DNA of 41,354 nt from Deltaproteobacteria bacterium (GCA_020853705.1 JADYYK010000157.1:1-41354); one strand, 5' to 3'. Shown: positions 23,526-31,781, numbered from the stretch's first letter. Notes: generated from the sequence alone by a model not told the origin. Numbers and translations are program-made.

Positions 23526-24725
23526 GTGAACCCGCTCGATTGGATCGACCAGGAGCTCGCCGAGCTGGAGAGCCAGGGCCTGCGCCGTCGCATGCGCAGC
23601 ATCGTGGGTCCTCAGCGTGCCTTGCTCCGCGTGGACGGTATCGAGGCGATCAACTTCTCCTCCAACAGCTACCTCGGCCTTTCCGATCACCCCGAGCTGG
23701 CCGAGGCCGCCCGCGCCGTCCTCACCGAGGAAGGCGCCGGTGCTGGCGCCTCCCGCCTCATCGCTGGCAACCAGCTCGCCCACCGCCAGCTCGAGACGGC
23801 GATTGCACGCTTCAAGGGGACAGCCGCGGCCCTCTTCTTCAACAGCGGCTACCAGGCCAACGTCGGAACCCTCCAGGCGCTCCTCGGCCCAGAGGACGCC
23901 GTCTTCTCCGACACCCTGAACCACGCCTCCATCATCGACGGCTGCCGGCTGGCGCGGGCCCAGGTCCATGTCTATCGCCACGCCGACGCCGCCCATCTCG
24001 CCGACCTCCTGTCCCAGGCCCCGCCCGCCCGGCGGCGCCTCATCGTCACCGAGTCTCTCTTCAGCATGGACGGAGACCGCGCCCCCCTCGCCGAGCTTGC
24101 CAGGCTCGCCAGCCACCACAACGCGATGTTCATGGTGGACGAGGCCCACGCCACCGGCGTCCTCGGTCCTGACGGCCGGGGGCTGGCTGCCGACGCTGGC
24201 ATTGTCCCCGACATCCAGATGGGCACCCTGGGCAAGGCCATGGGCGCCTCGGGCGCATACATCGCCGGGTCGTCCTCGCTCATCGAGTACCTCTTCAACC
24301 GGGCGCGCAGCTTCGTCTTCACGACCGCCCCACCCGCAGCCATGGCCGCCACCGCCCATCGCGCCCTCGACCTGGCGACGGGACCCCTCGGCCGCGAGCG
24401 TCGCGCCCAGCTGATGTTGCACGTGAAACACTTCCACGAGGGGCTGCGCAACCTGGGCGTCCCGACGCCCACCCATCCCAGCCACATCATCCCCCTGCTG
24501 GTCGGCGAGACCCGCCGCGCCATGCTCCTCAGCGAGCGCCTCCTCCGCGCCGGAATCTTCGCCCACGGCATCCGTCCGCCCACGGTGCCCGACGGCACCT
24601 CGCGCATCCGCTTCTCCCTGATGGCGACCCACACGACCTCCCAGCTCGAGCGAGCCCTGTCTGCCCTCGCCGATCTCAAGGTCCTCTTCCGCCCGATGCC
24701 CGCCGTCCCGAACATGACGCCATGA
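23526..24725 (+). CDS. bioF: 8-amino-7-oxononanoate synthase
   Basis: BioF joins pimeloyl-ACP (or -CoA) and alanine in the first step of the biotin ring assembly, using pyridoxal phosphate. The 399-residue product shows FSSNSYLGLSDHPELAEAA, GAGASRLIAGNQLAHRQLE, FNSGYQANVGTLQALL, DEAHATGVLGPDGRG and the PLP-lysine K237 in GTLGKAMGASGAYIAG. The start is a GTG at 23526 with no clear ribosome binding site, but the sequence from there (LDWIDQELAELESQGLRRR) fits the family's N-terminus. Its last codons overlap bioA by ATGA. A parS-like site at 24415-24430 lies inside the gene, encoding Met-Leu-His-Val-Lys-His, so the site and the protein constrain each other. Confidence 0.93.
   Translation: MNPLDWIDQELAELESQGLRRRMRSIVGPQRALLRVDGIEAINFSSNSYLGLSDHPELAEAARAVLTEEGAGAGASRLIAGNQLAHRQLETAIARFKGTAAALFFNSGYQANVGTLQALLGPEDAVFSDTLNHASIIDGCRLARAQVHVYRHADAAHLADLLSQAPPARRRLIVTESLFSMDGDRAPLAELARLASHHNAMFMVDEAHATGVLGPDGRGLAADAGIVPDIQMGTLGKAMGASGAYIAGSSSLIEYLFNRARSFVFTTAPPAAMAATAHRALDLATGPLGRERRAQLMLHVKHFHEGLRNLGVPTPTHPSHIIPLLVGETRRAMLLSERLLRAGIFAHGIRPPTVPDGTSRIRFSLMATHTTSQLERALSALADLKVLFRPMPAVPNMTP
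24415..24430. other. second parS-like site, inside bioF
   Basis: TGTTGCACGTGAAACA matches the parS consensus TGTTTCACGTGAAACA at 15 of 16 positions; the odd base is G at position 5. It lies 949 bases from the first site and 8.2 kb from dnaA. ParB sites in protein-coding DNA are usual, so its position in bioF does not argue against function. Confidence 0.8.
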
Positions 24726-26089
24726 CAACACGCGCCTCTGACATTGACCGTCTGGTCGCCCTCGATCGTGCCCACGTCTGGCACCCGTTCACCCAGATGG
24801 CCGACTGGCTGGCCGACGACGATCCCCTCATCATCGAGCGCGCCGAGGGCAACCACCTCATCGATGTCCGCGGCCGCCGCTACCTCGACGGCGTCTCCTC
24901 ACTCTGGGTCACCGTCCATGGCCACCGTCGCGCCGAGATCGACAACGCCATCCGGGCCCAGCTCGACCGCGTCGCCCACTCGACGCTGCTCGGCCTCGGC
25001 AACGTCCCCTCCATCGAGCTCGCAGGGCGCCTGGTCCATGTCGCCCCCGACGGACTGACCAAGGTCTTCTACTCCGACTCGGGCAGCACAGCAGTCGAGG
25101 TCGCCCTCAAGATTGCCTATCAGTACTGGCAGCACCGAGGCCAGCCCGCCAAGCGCCAGTTCGTCGCGCTCGCCGAGAGCTATCACGGGGACACCATCGG
25201 CTCGGTGAGCGTCGGCGGCATCGACCTCTTCCACCAGATCTTCCACACCCTGCTGTTCCAGGTCCACCGCGTCCCCACACCCTACAGCTACCGCTCCCCG
25301 AGCCCTGACGATCCTCGAGCCTGCGTATCTATGTGCTTGCAATCATTGGATAAACTCCTGTCCAGTCAGGCCCATGAGATCGCTGCCTTCGTGCTCGAAC
25401 CGCGGGTCCAGGGCGCTGCAGGCATGCTGATGCAGCCCCCTGGCTACCTGCCCCAGGTCGCCGAGCTGTGCCGCAAGCACGACGTCCTCCTCATCTGCGA
25501 CGAGGTCGCCACCGGCTTCGGCCGCACCGGCGCCATGTTCGCCTGCGACCTCGAGGGCGTCCGGCCCGATCTGATGACCGTCGCCAAGGGACTCACCGGC
25601 GGCTATCTCCCGCTCGCAGCGACCCTGGCGACCGACGCTGTCTATGACGCCTTCCTCGGCCCGCACGCCAGCAAGCGCACCTTCTTCCACGGCCACACCT
25701 ATACCGGCAACCCGCTCGCGTGCGCCGCCGCCATCGCCTCGCTCGACATCTTCGAGCGCGACCGCACCATCGACGCCATCCAGCCCCGCATCACCGAGCT
25801 CGCCACCTTGCTCGCGCGCGACATCGCCCCGCTCGCCCACGTCGGCGAGGTTCGCCAGCAAGGCCTCATGGTCGGCATCGAGCTCGTCACCGATCGCGAG
25901 ACCCGCGGCGAATACCCCTACGAGGCCGCCATCGGTGCGCGCGTGTGCCGCGAGGCGCGCAAGCACGGCGTCATCCTGCGCCCGCTCGGCCCGGTCGTCG
26001 TGCTGATGCCGCCGCTCAGCATCACCACCTCGGAGCTCGCCGAGCTGGTCGAGGCCACGCGGCGCAGTATCATCGCCATCACCGCATGA
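24722..26089 (+). CDS. bioA: adenosylmethionine-8-amino-7-oxononanoate aminotransferase
   Basis: BioA makes 7,8-diaminononanoate with S-adenosylmethionine as amino donor. The 455-residue product begins with the BioA signature HVWHPFTQMADWL and shows YLDGVSSLWVTVHGH, SDSGSTAVEVALKIAYQYW, SYHGDTIGSVSVGG, ICDEVATGFGRTGAMFAC and the PLP-lysine K289 in TVAKGLTGGYLPLAATLA, then FFHGHTYTGNPLACAAA. These separate it from other class III aminotransferases. It overlaps bioF and bioD by ATGA at both ends, so bioF-bioA-bioD are translationally coupled in pathway-related order. bioB and the pimeloyl genes are not in the window. Confidence 0.95.
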   Translation: MTTRASDIDRLVALDRAHVWHPFTQMADWLADDDPLIIERAEGNHLIDVRGRRYLDGVSSLWVTVHGHRRAEIDNAIRAQLDRVAHSTLLGLGNVPSIELAGRLVHVAPDGLTKVFYSDSGSTAVEVALKIAYQYWQHRGQPAKRQFVALAESYHGDTIGSVSVGGIDLFHQIFHTLLFQVHRVPTPYSYRSPSPDDPRACVSMCLQSLDKLLSSQAHEIAAFVLEPRVQGAAGMLMQPPGYLPQVAELCRKHDVLLICDEVATGFGRTGAMFACDLEGVRPDLMTVAKGLTGGYLPLAATLATDAVYDAFLGPHASKRTFFHGHTYTGNPLACAAAIASLDIFERDRTIDAIQPRITELATLLARDIAPLAHVGEVRQQGLMVGIELVTDRETRGEYPYEAAIGARVCREARKHGVILRPLGPVVVLMPPLSITTSELAELVEATRRSIIAITA

Positions 26090-26775
26090 AGCTGCTCTTC
26101 GTCACCGGCACCGACACCGGCGCGGGCAAGACCACGGTGACCCGCGCGGTCACCGCGGCGCTGTGCGCGCGCGGGCTGCGTGTCGCCGCGCTCAAGCCCA
26201 TCGAGACCGGGTGCAGCTTCGGCCCCATGGGCCTCGAGGCGGCGGACGGCACGTTGCTGCGCGCCGCCGCCGGCAACTGGCTCAGCCCCGGCGAGGTCAC
26301 CCCGATCTGCTTCACCACCCCGGTGTCACCCGCGGCCGCCGCGGTCGCCGAGTCGCGCCCCATCGACCTCGCCGCGCTGGCCGAGCACATCCACACCGTC
26401 GCTGCCCGCGCCGACGTCACCCTGGTCGAAGGCGCTGGCGGCCTGCTGGTGCCGCTCGACGACCGCACCCTGACCGCCGACTTCGTGGCCCGCCTGGGCG
26501 CGCGCCTCGTCGTGGTCGCGCGCGACGCGCTGGGCACCATCAATCACACCCTGCTCACGCTGTCGGAGGCCGCGCGCCGCGCCCTGCCCGTGGCCGGCGT
26601 CATCATGTCGCGTGTCAGCCCCCAACCTGGCCCCGACGCCGCGAGCAACGCCTCCGCGATCGCGCGCTTCGGTCGCGCGCCCATGCTGGGCACGCTCGAG
26701 CACCTGCCCGCCGGCCCCCGCCTGGCCCAGCTCGCCGCCGCCGCCGCCAAGCTCGACCTCGACGCCCTGCTCTGA
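26086..26775 (+). CDS. bioD: dethiobiotin synthetase
   Basis: BioD closes the ureido ring of dethiobiotin with CO2 and ATP. The 229-residue product has the P-loop GTDTGAGKTT at the N-terminus, LKPIETGC, the switch-like VEGAGGLLVPL, and VVARDALGTINHTLLTLSEA. Length is normal. The start codon overlaps the bioA stop. It converges with the YdcF-family gene, leaving 52 bases that contain a GC-rich stretch but no convincing terminator. Confidence 0.95.
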   Translation: MKLLFVTGTDTGAGKTTVTRAVTAALCARGLRVAALKPIETGCSFGPMGLEAADGTLLRAAAGNWLSPGEVTPICFTTPVSPAAAAVAESRPIDLAALAEHIHTVAARADVTLVEGAGGLLVPLDDRTLTADFVARLGARLVVVARDALGTINHTLLTLSEAARRALPVAGVIMSRVSPQPGPDAASNASAIARFGRAPMLGTLEHLPAGPRLAQLAAAAAKLDLDALL

Positions 26776-26827
26776 GCCAGCTCCCGGCCGCCGCCGCGGC
26801 TCCACCGCGCGGCCCGCCGTCGCCCCG

Positions 26828-27385
26828 TCAGCGCCAGCGCCTGACCCAGGCCAGATACTCGCGCACCATGAAGTAGGCCGCGCGCCCCGGCCGCCGCGCC
26901 ATCTCGGCCGGCGCCACCTCGCTCTCCGCGCACACCACCTCGAGCGCGTCCCACCAGCCGGTGCGCTGGAACTCGCGCAGCGAGCGCCGCGAGTGAAAGC
27001 GTTGCGTCACCAGCAGCGCGCGTCGCCAGCCGCGCTCACGCGCGAGCGCCGTCGTCAGCTGGGCGTTCTCGCGCGTGTGCATCGACACACCCTCCAGCAC
27101 CAGCGCGTCGCCGGGCACACCCAGCGCGCGCAGCGCCTTGCCGATGATGTCCGCCTCGGGCTCCACGTCATGCACCGGTCCACCCGTCACCACCACCACC
27201 GGCGCCACACCGCGCGCCCACAGCGCCGCCGCCGCCCGCGCACGCTCCAGCGCGAACCGCCCCGGGACGCCATACCGACACGGCGCCCCCAGCACCACGA
27301 TGACGTCGGCCGAACGCCCCTGGGCGGGCGGCGCTCGCAGCGGGCGCTCCATCAGCTCGAGCAGCCGTCGCACCCAGCGCCTCAC
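26828..27385 (-). CDS. YdcF/ElyC-family (DUF218) protein
   Basis: The 185-residue product fits the DUF218 fold: VIVVLGAPCRYGVPGRFALERARAAA (in part VIVVLGAPCRYGVPGRFALE), VVVVTGGPVHDVEPEADIIGKAL, VSMHTRENAQLTTALARERG, ALLVTQRFHSRRSLREF. It lacks the N-terminal membrane helices that SanA/ElyC members carry, so it is probably cytoplasmic. Some family members bind nucleotide cofactors or take part in envelope-polymer metabolism; the activity here is unknown. The GTG start overlaps the mnmE stop (GTGA), so it is coupled as the last gene of the rpmH operon. It is not one of the genes normally found next to mnmE. Confidence 0.8.
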   Translation of the reverse strand: MRRWVRRLLELMERPLRAPPAQGRSADVIVVLGAPCRYGVPGRFALERARAAAALWARGVAPVVVVTGGPVHDVEPEADIIGKALRALGVPGDALVLEGVSMHTRENAQLTTALARERGWRRALLVTQRFHSRRSLREFQRTGWWDALEVVCAESEVAPAEMARRPGRAAYFMVREYLAWVRRWR

Positions 27386-28812
27386 TTGCCGATGCAGAAG
27401 CGCGCGAACACCGCGTCGATGACGTCCTCGCCGACACCCTCACCGAGCACCGCGCTCAGCGCCACCAGCGCCGCGCGCAGATCCGCCGCCACCAGCTCCT
27501 CGTGCGCGCCCCGCGCAGCACCCTCACTCGCCGCCGTCGCCGCCACCGCACAGCCCGCCAGCAGCTCGGCCTGCCGCGCGCTGGTCACCACCACGGTCTC
27601 GTCCCCACCTCCCTCCGCCACACCCACCGCCCCCAGCACCGCCTCCACGAGCTCGCCCAGCCCCGCCCCCGTCAGCGCCGAAACCTCGACCGCCGCCCCC
27701 ACGCGCTCCCTCATCAGCGCCCGCTCCGCTTCCCCCACCACATCACACTTGTTCAACACCACCACCTCGGCGCGCCCCTCACCCCCGCCACTCCCGCCAC
27801 TCCCGCCACTCCCGCCCTCATGTCCCGGTGCCTGTCCCCTGTCGCCTGTCACCTGTCGCCTGTTCGCTCCGACCCCGACCCCGACTCCCCCCGCGCCCGC
27901 GCTCGCGTCCACCACCACCACCCGCACATCCGCCTGCTCCGCCCGCACCCGCGCCAGCTCCAGGGCACGCCCCTCCACCCCTCCGACCTCGCGCTCCCCG
28001 GGGGTATCGATCAACGTCACCGCCGCCCCCGCCCAGCTGACCCGCGCCTCGACGAAGTCCCGCGTCGTCCCCGGCTCCGCGCTGACCACCGCCCGCTCGC
28101 GCCCGACCAGCGCGTTCAGCAAGCTCGACTTGCCCGCGTTCGGCGCCCCCACCAGCGCCACCTCCAGCCCGTCGCGCAGGACCCGCCCGACCCGGAACGA
28201 CTGCGCCAGCGCCCGCGCCCCCGCCGCCACCAGCCCCGCGCGCCGCGACAGCTCGCCGCGCTCGATCAGCTCCAGCCCCTCGCCGGGAAAATCGATGGTC
28301 GCCTCGACCTCCGCCAGCAGCGCCACCACTTCGGCGCGTAGCCCGCGCACCCGCCGCTCCAGCCCGCCAGCCAGCTGCGCCGCCGCGACCCGCACCGCGC
28401 GCTCACCCTCGGCCGCCACCAGGTCGGCCACCGCCTCGGCCCGCGTCAGGTCGATGCGCCCGGCCGCGAACGCCCGCCGCGTGAACTCGCCCGGCCCTGC
28501 CGCCCGTGCGCCTGCCGCCAGCACACCCTCGAGCAGCCGCCCCAGGTGCACCGCGCCGCCATGGGCATGCACCTCGGCGACGTCCTCACCGGTGTACGAC
28601 CGCGGCGCCCGCATCAGCACCACCAGCGCCTGGTCCACCACCTGGCCCGCCAGCACCACGCGCGCCAGCGTCAGCCGATGGCTCTCGACCACCGCGGGCA
28701 GCCCGGGCGCGACCCGGCGCAGCACCAGCTCCGCATCAGGTCCGCTGATGCGAATGATGCCGACGCCGCCCGCTCCCGCCGCCGTCGCGATCGCCGCGAT
28801 GGTGTCCGCCAT
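27382..28812 (-). CDS. mnmE: tRNA modification GTPase MnmE
   Basis: MnmE, with MnmG, installs the aminomethyl-type modification on the wobble uridine of certain tRNAs. The 476-residue protein has the N-terminal tetrahydrofolate-binding domain (DTIAAIATAAGAGGVGIIRI), a helical region, and an inserted G domain: G1 GAPNAGKSS (222-230), G2 TT (249-250), G3 DTPG (269-272), G4 NKCD (354-357). It ends with the conserved FCIGK containing the catalytic-site Cys. Between G3 and G4, residues about 304-348 are low-complexity (runs of GV and GGS), encoded by tandem repeats, where E. coli has a shorter ordinary segment. mnmG is absent from the window. The stop overlaps the downstream ydcF-like start. Confidence 0.95.
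   Translation of the reverse strand: MADTIAAIATAAGAGGVGIIRISGPDAELVLRRVAPGLPAVVESHRLTLARVVLAGQVVDQALVVLMRAPRSYTGEDVAEVHAHGGAVHLGRLLEGVLAAGARAAGPGEFTRRAFAAGRIDLTRAEAVADLVAAEGERAVRVAAAQLAGGLERRVRGLRAEVVALLAEVEATIDFPGEGLELIERGELSRRAGLVAAGARALAQSFRVGRVLRDGLEVALVGAPNAGKSSLLNALVGRERAVVSAEPGTTRDFVEARVSWAGAAVTLIDTPGEREVGGVEGRALELARVRAEQADVRVVVVDASAGAGGVGVGVGANRRQVTGDRGQAPGHEGGSGGSGGSGGGEGRAEVVVLNKCDVVGEAERALMRERVGAAVEVSALTGAGLGELVEAVLGAVGVAEGGGDETVVVTSARQAELLAGCAVAATAASEGAARGAHEELVAADLRAALVALSAVLGEGVGEDVIDAVFARFCIGK
27785..27816. repeat. 9-base tandem repeat in mnmE
   Basis: CCGCCACTC occurs three times plus CCGCC, without gaps. Because the unit is a multiple of three, copy-number change keeps the mnmE frame; it encodes the Gly-Gly-Ser run at residues 333-343. 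Confidence 0.9.
27831..27865. repeat. 7-base tandem repeat in mnmE
   Basis: Five contiguous heptamers read CCTGTCC, CCTGTCG, CCTGTCA, CCTGTCG and CCTGTTC. They encode residues 316-328 of MnmE. As 7 is not a multiple of 3, gain or loss of one unit would shift the frame ahead of the G4 motif. Confidence 0.9.
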
Positions 28813-28877
28813 CGCGTCAGCCTACAGCCAGCACGCCGCGGTCCGCCAGCGACCGCCGTCGCGCCAGCCGACGCCGC

Positions 28878-29351
28878 CTAGCTCGCTGCGCCTGGGCCGG
28901 TGGGGACGATCATCAGGCGCCGGTTGACGCCCTCGCCCTCACTGCGCGTGGTCACGCCAGGGGTGTCGGTCAGGGCCACGTGGATGACGCGGCGATCGTG
29001 CGCGCTCATCGGCTCCAGCGCGATGACCCGGCCGGTCTTGATGGCCTCGTCCGACTTCTTGGCCGCCATCGCCAGCAGCTCACCGTTGCGCTGCTCGCGA
29101 TAGCCCGCGACGTCGACCACGATGGGCCGCGTTGTCTCGGCGCCCTTGGTCACCATCTTGGCCACCAGCAGCTGCAGCGCATCCAGCGTCGCACCCTTGC
29201 GCCCGATCAGCTGCCCGACATCCTCACCCTTGACCTCCAGGGTCAGGCGGTCCTCGCCCTCGTGCACCGTCACGTCGCCCTGGTAGCCCATCAGCTTCAG
29301 GATCTCGGTCAGGTACTCCTGCCCGCGCTCTGCCTCGGTCTTGTCAGCCAC
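28878..29351 (-). CDS. khpB: KH/R3H RNA-binding protein KhpB (Jag)
   Basis: KhpB/Jag binds RNA and in Gram-positive bacteria influences cell elongation and division. The 157-residue product has a KH domain with the GRKGATLDALQLLV loop (about residues 50-65) and an R3H domain near EPMSAHDRRVIHVAL (about 113-128). The N-terminal Jag_N domain of Firmicutes proteins is absent; the protein opens almost at once into the KH fold, after a short helix TEAERGQEYLTEILKLMG. The start is a GTG at 29351 with AGGAGACTCC in front, nine bases after the yidC stop. Its place after yidC is the standard spoIIIJ-jag order. Confidence 0.9.
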   Translation of the reverse strand: MADKTEAERGQEYLTEILKLMGYQGDVTVHEGEDRLTLEVKGEDVGQLIGRKGATLDALQLLVAKMVTKGAETTRPIVVDVAGYREQRNGELLAMAAKKSDEAIKTGRVIALEPMSAHDRRVIHVALTDTPGVTTRSEGEGVNRRLMIVPTGPGAAS

Positions 29352-29360
29352 TGGAGTCTC

Positions 29361-31187
29361 CTACGCCTTCTTGGGCGACGGGGTCGCCGTCTTGTCGCCC
29401 CGGTTCATGTAGTACTGGTGTGCGCCCGTCAAGATGGTGTTCGTGAGCATGTACAGCGAAAGGCCCGACGGGAAGAACAGCGCGAACACGGTGAACATGA
29501 TGGGCATCATGTACATCATGATCTTGGCCTGCTGGTTGTCGACCGGCTGCGGCGTGATCTTCTGCTGCAGGAAGGTCAGGCCGCCCAGCAAGAGCGGCGT
29601 GATGTAGTACGGGTCGGGCGAGGTCAGGTTGTTCAGCCAGCCCGCGAACGGGGCCTGGAACAGCTCGGCTGCGCCACCCAGCGCACCGTACAGCGCGATC
29701 CAGATCGGCGCCTGGATCAAGGTCGGCAAGCATCCACCCAACGGGTTGATCTTGTGCGACTTGTACAGCTCCATCGTGGCGATCTGTTCCTTCTGCTTGT
29801 CGCCCTTGTACTTGGCCTTGATCTTGTCCATCTCGGGCTTGAGCTTCTGCATCGCCTTCATCGACCGCATCTGCTTGCTCATGAGCGGCAGCGTCAGCAG
29901 CTTGACCAGGATGGTCAGCAAGATGATGCAGAGGCCCCAGTTGGGGACGAAGTTGTGGATCGAGCGCAGGATCCACAGCATCAGGCGCGAGATGGGCGAC
30001 ACCAGCGACCAGCCCAGGCTGACCGTCGACCCCAGCTTCGGGTTCTCACCCTCCTCGAAGCGCACCGACTCCAGCTGCGACAGGATCTTGGGGCCGAAGT
30101 AGGCGCCGACCGCGACCTCCTGGAACTCGCCCGGCTTGAGCTCGCCCGACTTGGCGAAGCGCAGCCCCGACATGAACGCGCCCTTGCGCCCGGGCAGCCC
30201 GTACGACAGGCACTGGCGCGCCTCGGGCGAGCTGTCCCGATGCGGCACCAGCAGCGCCACGAAGTACTTGGTGGTCACCCCGGCGAAGCGCACCTTGCCG
30301 GTCAGCACCGGGCTGCCGGTGGCGCCCAGCTTGTCGAGCTTCTTCGAGGTCAGGTACTTGCGCTTGCCGTTGAAGTGACACACCGACTCCTGCGCGGTGT
30401 CGCCCTGCGGCCGCGAGAACATGCCGCCGCGGGTCTTCTTCTCGGGGTCCTGGTAGCCCGCGATGCGGACCTCCAGCGTCTCGATGACGACGCGCTTGGT
30501 GGCGTTGCGCATCTTGACCGCCATGTCGAGCACGTAGGTGTCGGGGTCCATCGTGTAGGTGCGCTCGATGGCCAGACCCTCGCCCTTGGGCTCGTGCACG
30601 CAGGTGACCTTGTAGGGAGAGTCGATCTTGCAGTCGTACAGCGGCACCTCGGGCAGGCGCGCGGTGCCCTCGGGCGTCGCGATGGTCATGGCGTAGCGGC
30701 CGGCCTGCCCGAGGTGGCGGACCATGTCGATCTGCACCTTCTTGCCGCCGACGTGCTCGTAGTACTGCGGGTGCTTGAGCTGCCAGCTCTTGATGGCGCC
30801 GCCGAAGCTGGTGAACTCGGCGCGCACCAGCGGGGTGTCGATGACCACCGTCTTCTCGTCCTTGGGATCGAGCTTGGGCTGCACCGGCTTGTCGAGCACC
30901 ACCGGCCTGGGCGTGGGCGCCACCACCACTGCCGGGGCCACCGCGCCGTCGGCCAGCACGGCGCCGTCGATGATGCCGCCGTCGGCGCCGGCGAAGTCGT
31001 CCTCGCCCACCACCGCGGGCGTCTCGCCGCCGTCACCCACGCCGCCGTCGACCACCGCCACCACCGCGGGGCGCTCGTCCTTGTCCTTCTTCTTCTTGTT
31101 GAGCCCGAAGATGTAGGGCCAGACGACGATCAGACCCATGCAGATCGCGACGGTCGCGATGACCCGGGCGCCGTTGCCTTGCATCAT
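29361..31187 (-). CDS. yidC: membrane protein insertase YidC
   Basis: YidC inserts and folds inner-membrane proteins, alone or with SecYEG. The 608-residue Gram-negative form is evident: a first membrane helix (RVIATVAICMGLIVVWPYIF), a charged KKKKDKDER stretch, a long Val/Ala/Asp/Pro-rich periplasmic linker (about 40-115), the periplasmic beta-fold domain (about 120-370), and the C-terminal insertase core (SKQMRSMKAMQKLKPEMDKI, NPLGGCLPTLIQAPIWIALY, IMMYMMPIMFTVFALFFPSG) with a short basic tail. Its ATG shares one base with the yidD stop, so the genes are coupled. Confidence 0.95.
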   Translation of the reverse strand: MMQGNGARVIATVAICMGLIVVWPYIFGLNKKKKDKDERPAVVAVVDGGVGDGGETPAVVGEDDFAGADGGIIDGAVLADGAVAPAVVVAPTPRPVVLDKPVQPKLDPKDEKTVVIDTPLVRAEFTSFGGAIKSWQLKHPQYYEHVGGKKVQIDMVRHLGQAGRYAMTIATPEGTARLPEVPLYDCKIDSPYKVTCVHEPKGEGLAIERTYTMDPDTYVLDMAVKMRNATKRVVIETLEVRIAGYQDPEKKTRGGMFSRPQGDTAQESVCHFNGKRKYLTSKKLDKLGATGSPVLTGKVRFAGVTTKYFVALLVPHRDSSPEARQCLSYGLPGRKGAFMSGLRFAKSGELKPGEFQEVAVGAYFGPKILSQLESVRFEEGENPKLGSTVSLGWSLVSPISRLMLWILRSIHNFVPNWGLCIILLTILVKLLTLPLMSKQMRSMKAMQKLKPEMDKIKAKYKGDKQKEQIATMELYKSHKINPLGGCLPTLIQAPIWIALYGALGGAAELFQAPFAGWLNNLTSPDPYYITPLLLGGLTFLQQKITPQPVDNQQAKIMMYMMPIMFTVFALFFPSGLSLYMLTNTILTGAHQYYMNRGDKTATPSPKKA

Positions 31188-31435
31188 CAGACGGTCTCTT
31201 TCAGTGCGCTCTCGGGCGCAGGCGGGACGACGGGGTCGTACCCGCCAGGATGGAAGGGATGGCAGCGCAGGATGCGCCGCGCCGCGCGATAGCCACCGCG
31301 CGCCACGCCGAAGCGCTCGACCGCCTCACGCGCGTACTCGGAACAGCTGGGATAGAAGCGGCAGGTCGGCCGCCCTTTCAGGGGCGACAGGAGGATCTGG
31401 TAGAAGCGCAGCAGCAGCAGGACGAGGCGCTTCAT
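31187..31435 (-). CDS. yidD: membrane protein insertion efficiency factor YidD
   Basis: YidD is a small membrane-associated protein that aids YidC-dependent insertion. The 82-residue product shows the full family signature: LRFYQILLSPLKGRPTCRFYPSCSEYAREAVERFG (only in part: RPTCRFYPSCSEYA) followed by RRILRCHPFHPGGYDPV. The amphipathic N-terminal helix MKRLVLLLLRFYQILL is typical. The start overlaps the rnpA stop (ATGA) and the stop overlaps yidC. Confidence 0.95.
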   Translation of the reverse strand: MKRLVLLLLRFYQILLSPLKGRPTCRFYPSCSEYAREAVERFGVARGGYRAARRILRCHPFHPGGYDPVVPPAPESALKETV

Positions 31436-31743
31436 GAGCGCTTCCTGAACGCGCCCAAAAGCTCGCGCTCGACGTCGCTCAAGCTCAGTCCCACCGCTTC
31501 GGTCTTGGCCACGACGACCACACGCTTCCCGCTGGGGAAGCCAAGCTTGTGCAGCCTGTAGACCTCGCGCACGAGTCGCTTCACTCGGTTTCGCACCACG
31601 GCGCCGCCGACCTTCTTCGAGGCCGTGATGCCCAGCCGGGCTGGCTCCCCTGCGCGCCCCTCGGACACGAACAGCAGGAAGCTCTTCGTGTGCAGCTTGC
31701 GCCCCTTGCCCTGAACCTCCAGGTACTCGGAGCGACGGGTCAA
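31432..31743 (-). CDS. rnpA: ribonuclease P protein component
   Basis: RnpA is the protein subunit that helps RNase P RNA bind and cut precursor tRNA. The 103 residues drawn here contain RRSEYLEVQGKGRKLHTKSF, ARLGITASKKVGGAVVRNRVKRLVREVYR (RNR-type motif RNRVKRLVRE) and VVVVAKTEAVGLSLSDVERE. The start is uncertain. The TTG at 31743 is the only standard-type start, but the ten in-frame codons in front read LPADFPKRER, which looks like the conserved RnpA N-terminus (F-x-K-x-x-R-L). The real start may be the CTG at 31773 or another rare codon near the rpmH stop. It lies between rpmH and yidD in the usual order. Confidence 0.92.
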   Translation of the reverse strand: MTRRSEYLEVQGKGRKLHTKSFLLFVSEGRAGEPARLGITASKKVGGAVVRNRVKRLVREVYRLHKLGFPSGKRVVVVAKTEAVGLSLSDVERELLGAFRKRS

Positions 31744-31781
31744 CCGTTCGCGCTTGGGAAAGTCGGCAGGCAGCGTGGGTG

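Noticed and set aside
28976..28989. Third parS-like sequence (GGGCCACGTGGATG) inside khpB
   Set aside because: It has the CACGTG centre but only 10 of 14 core bases match, and the flanks are wrong.
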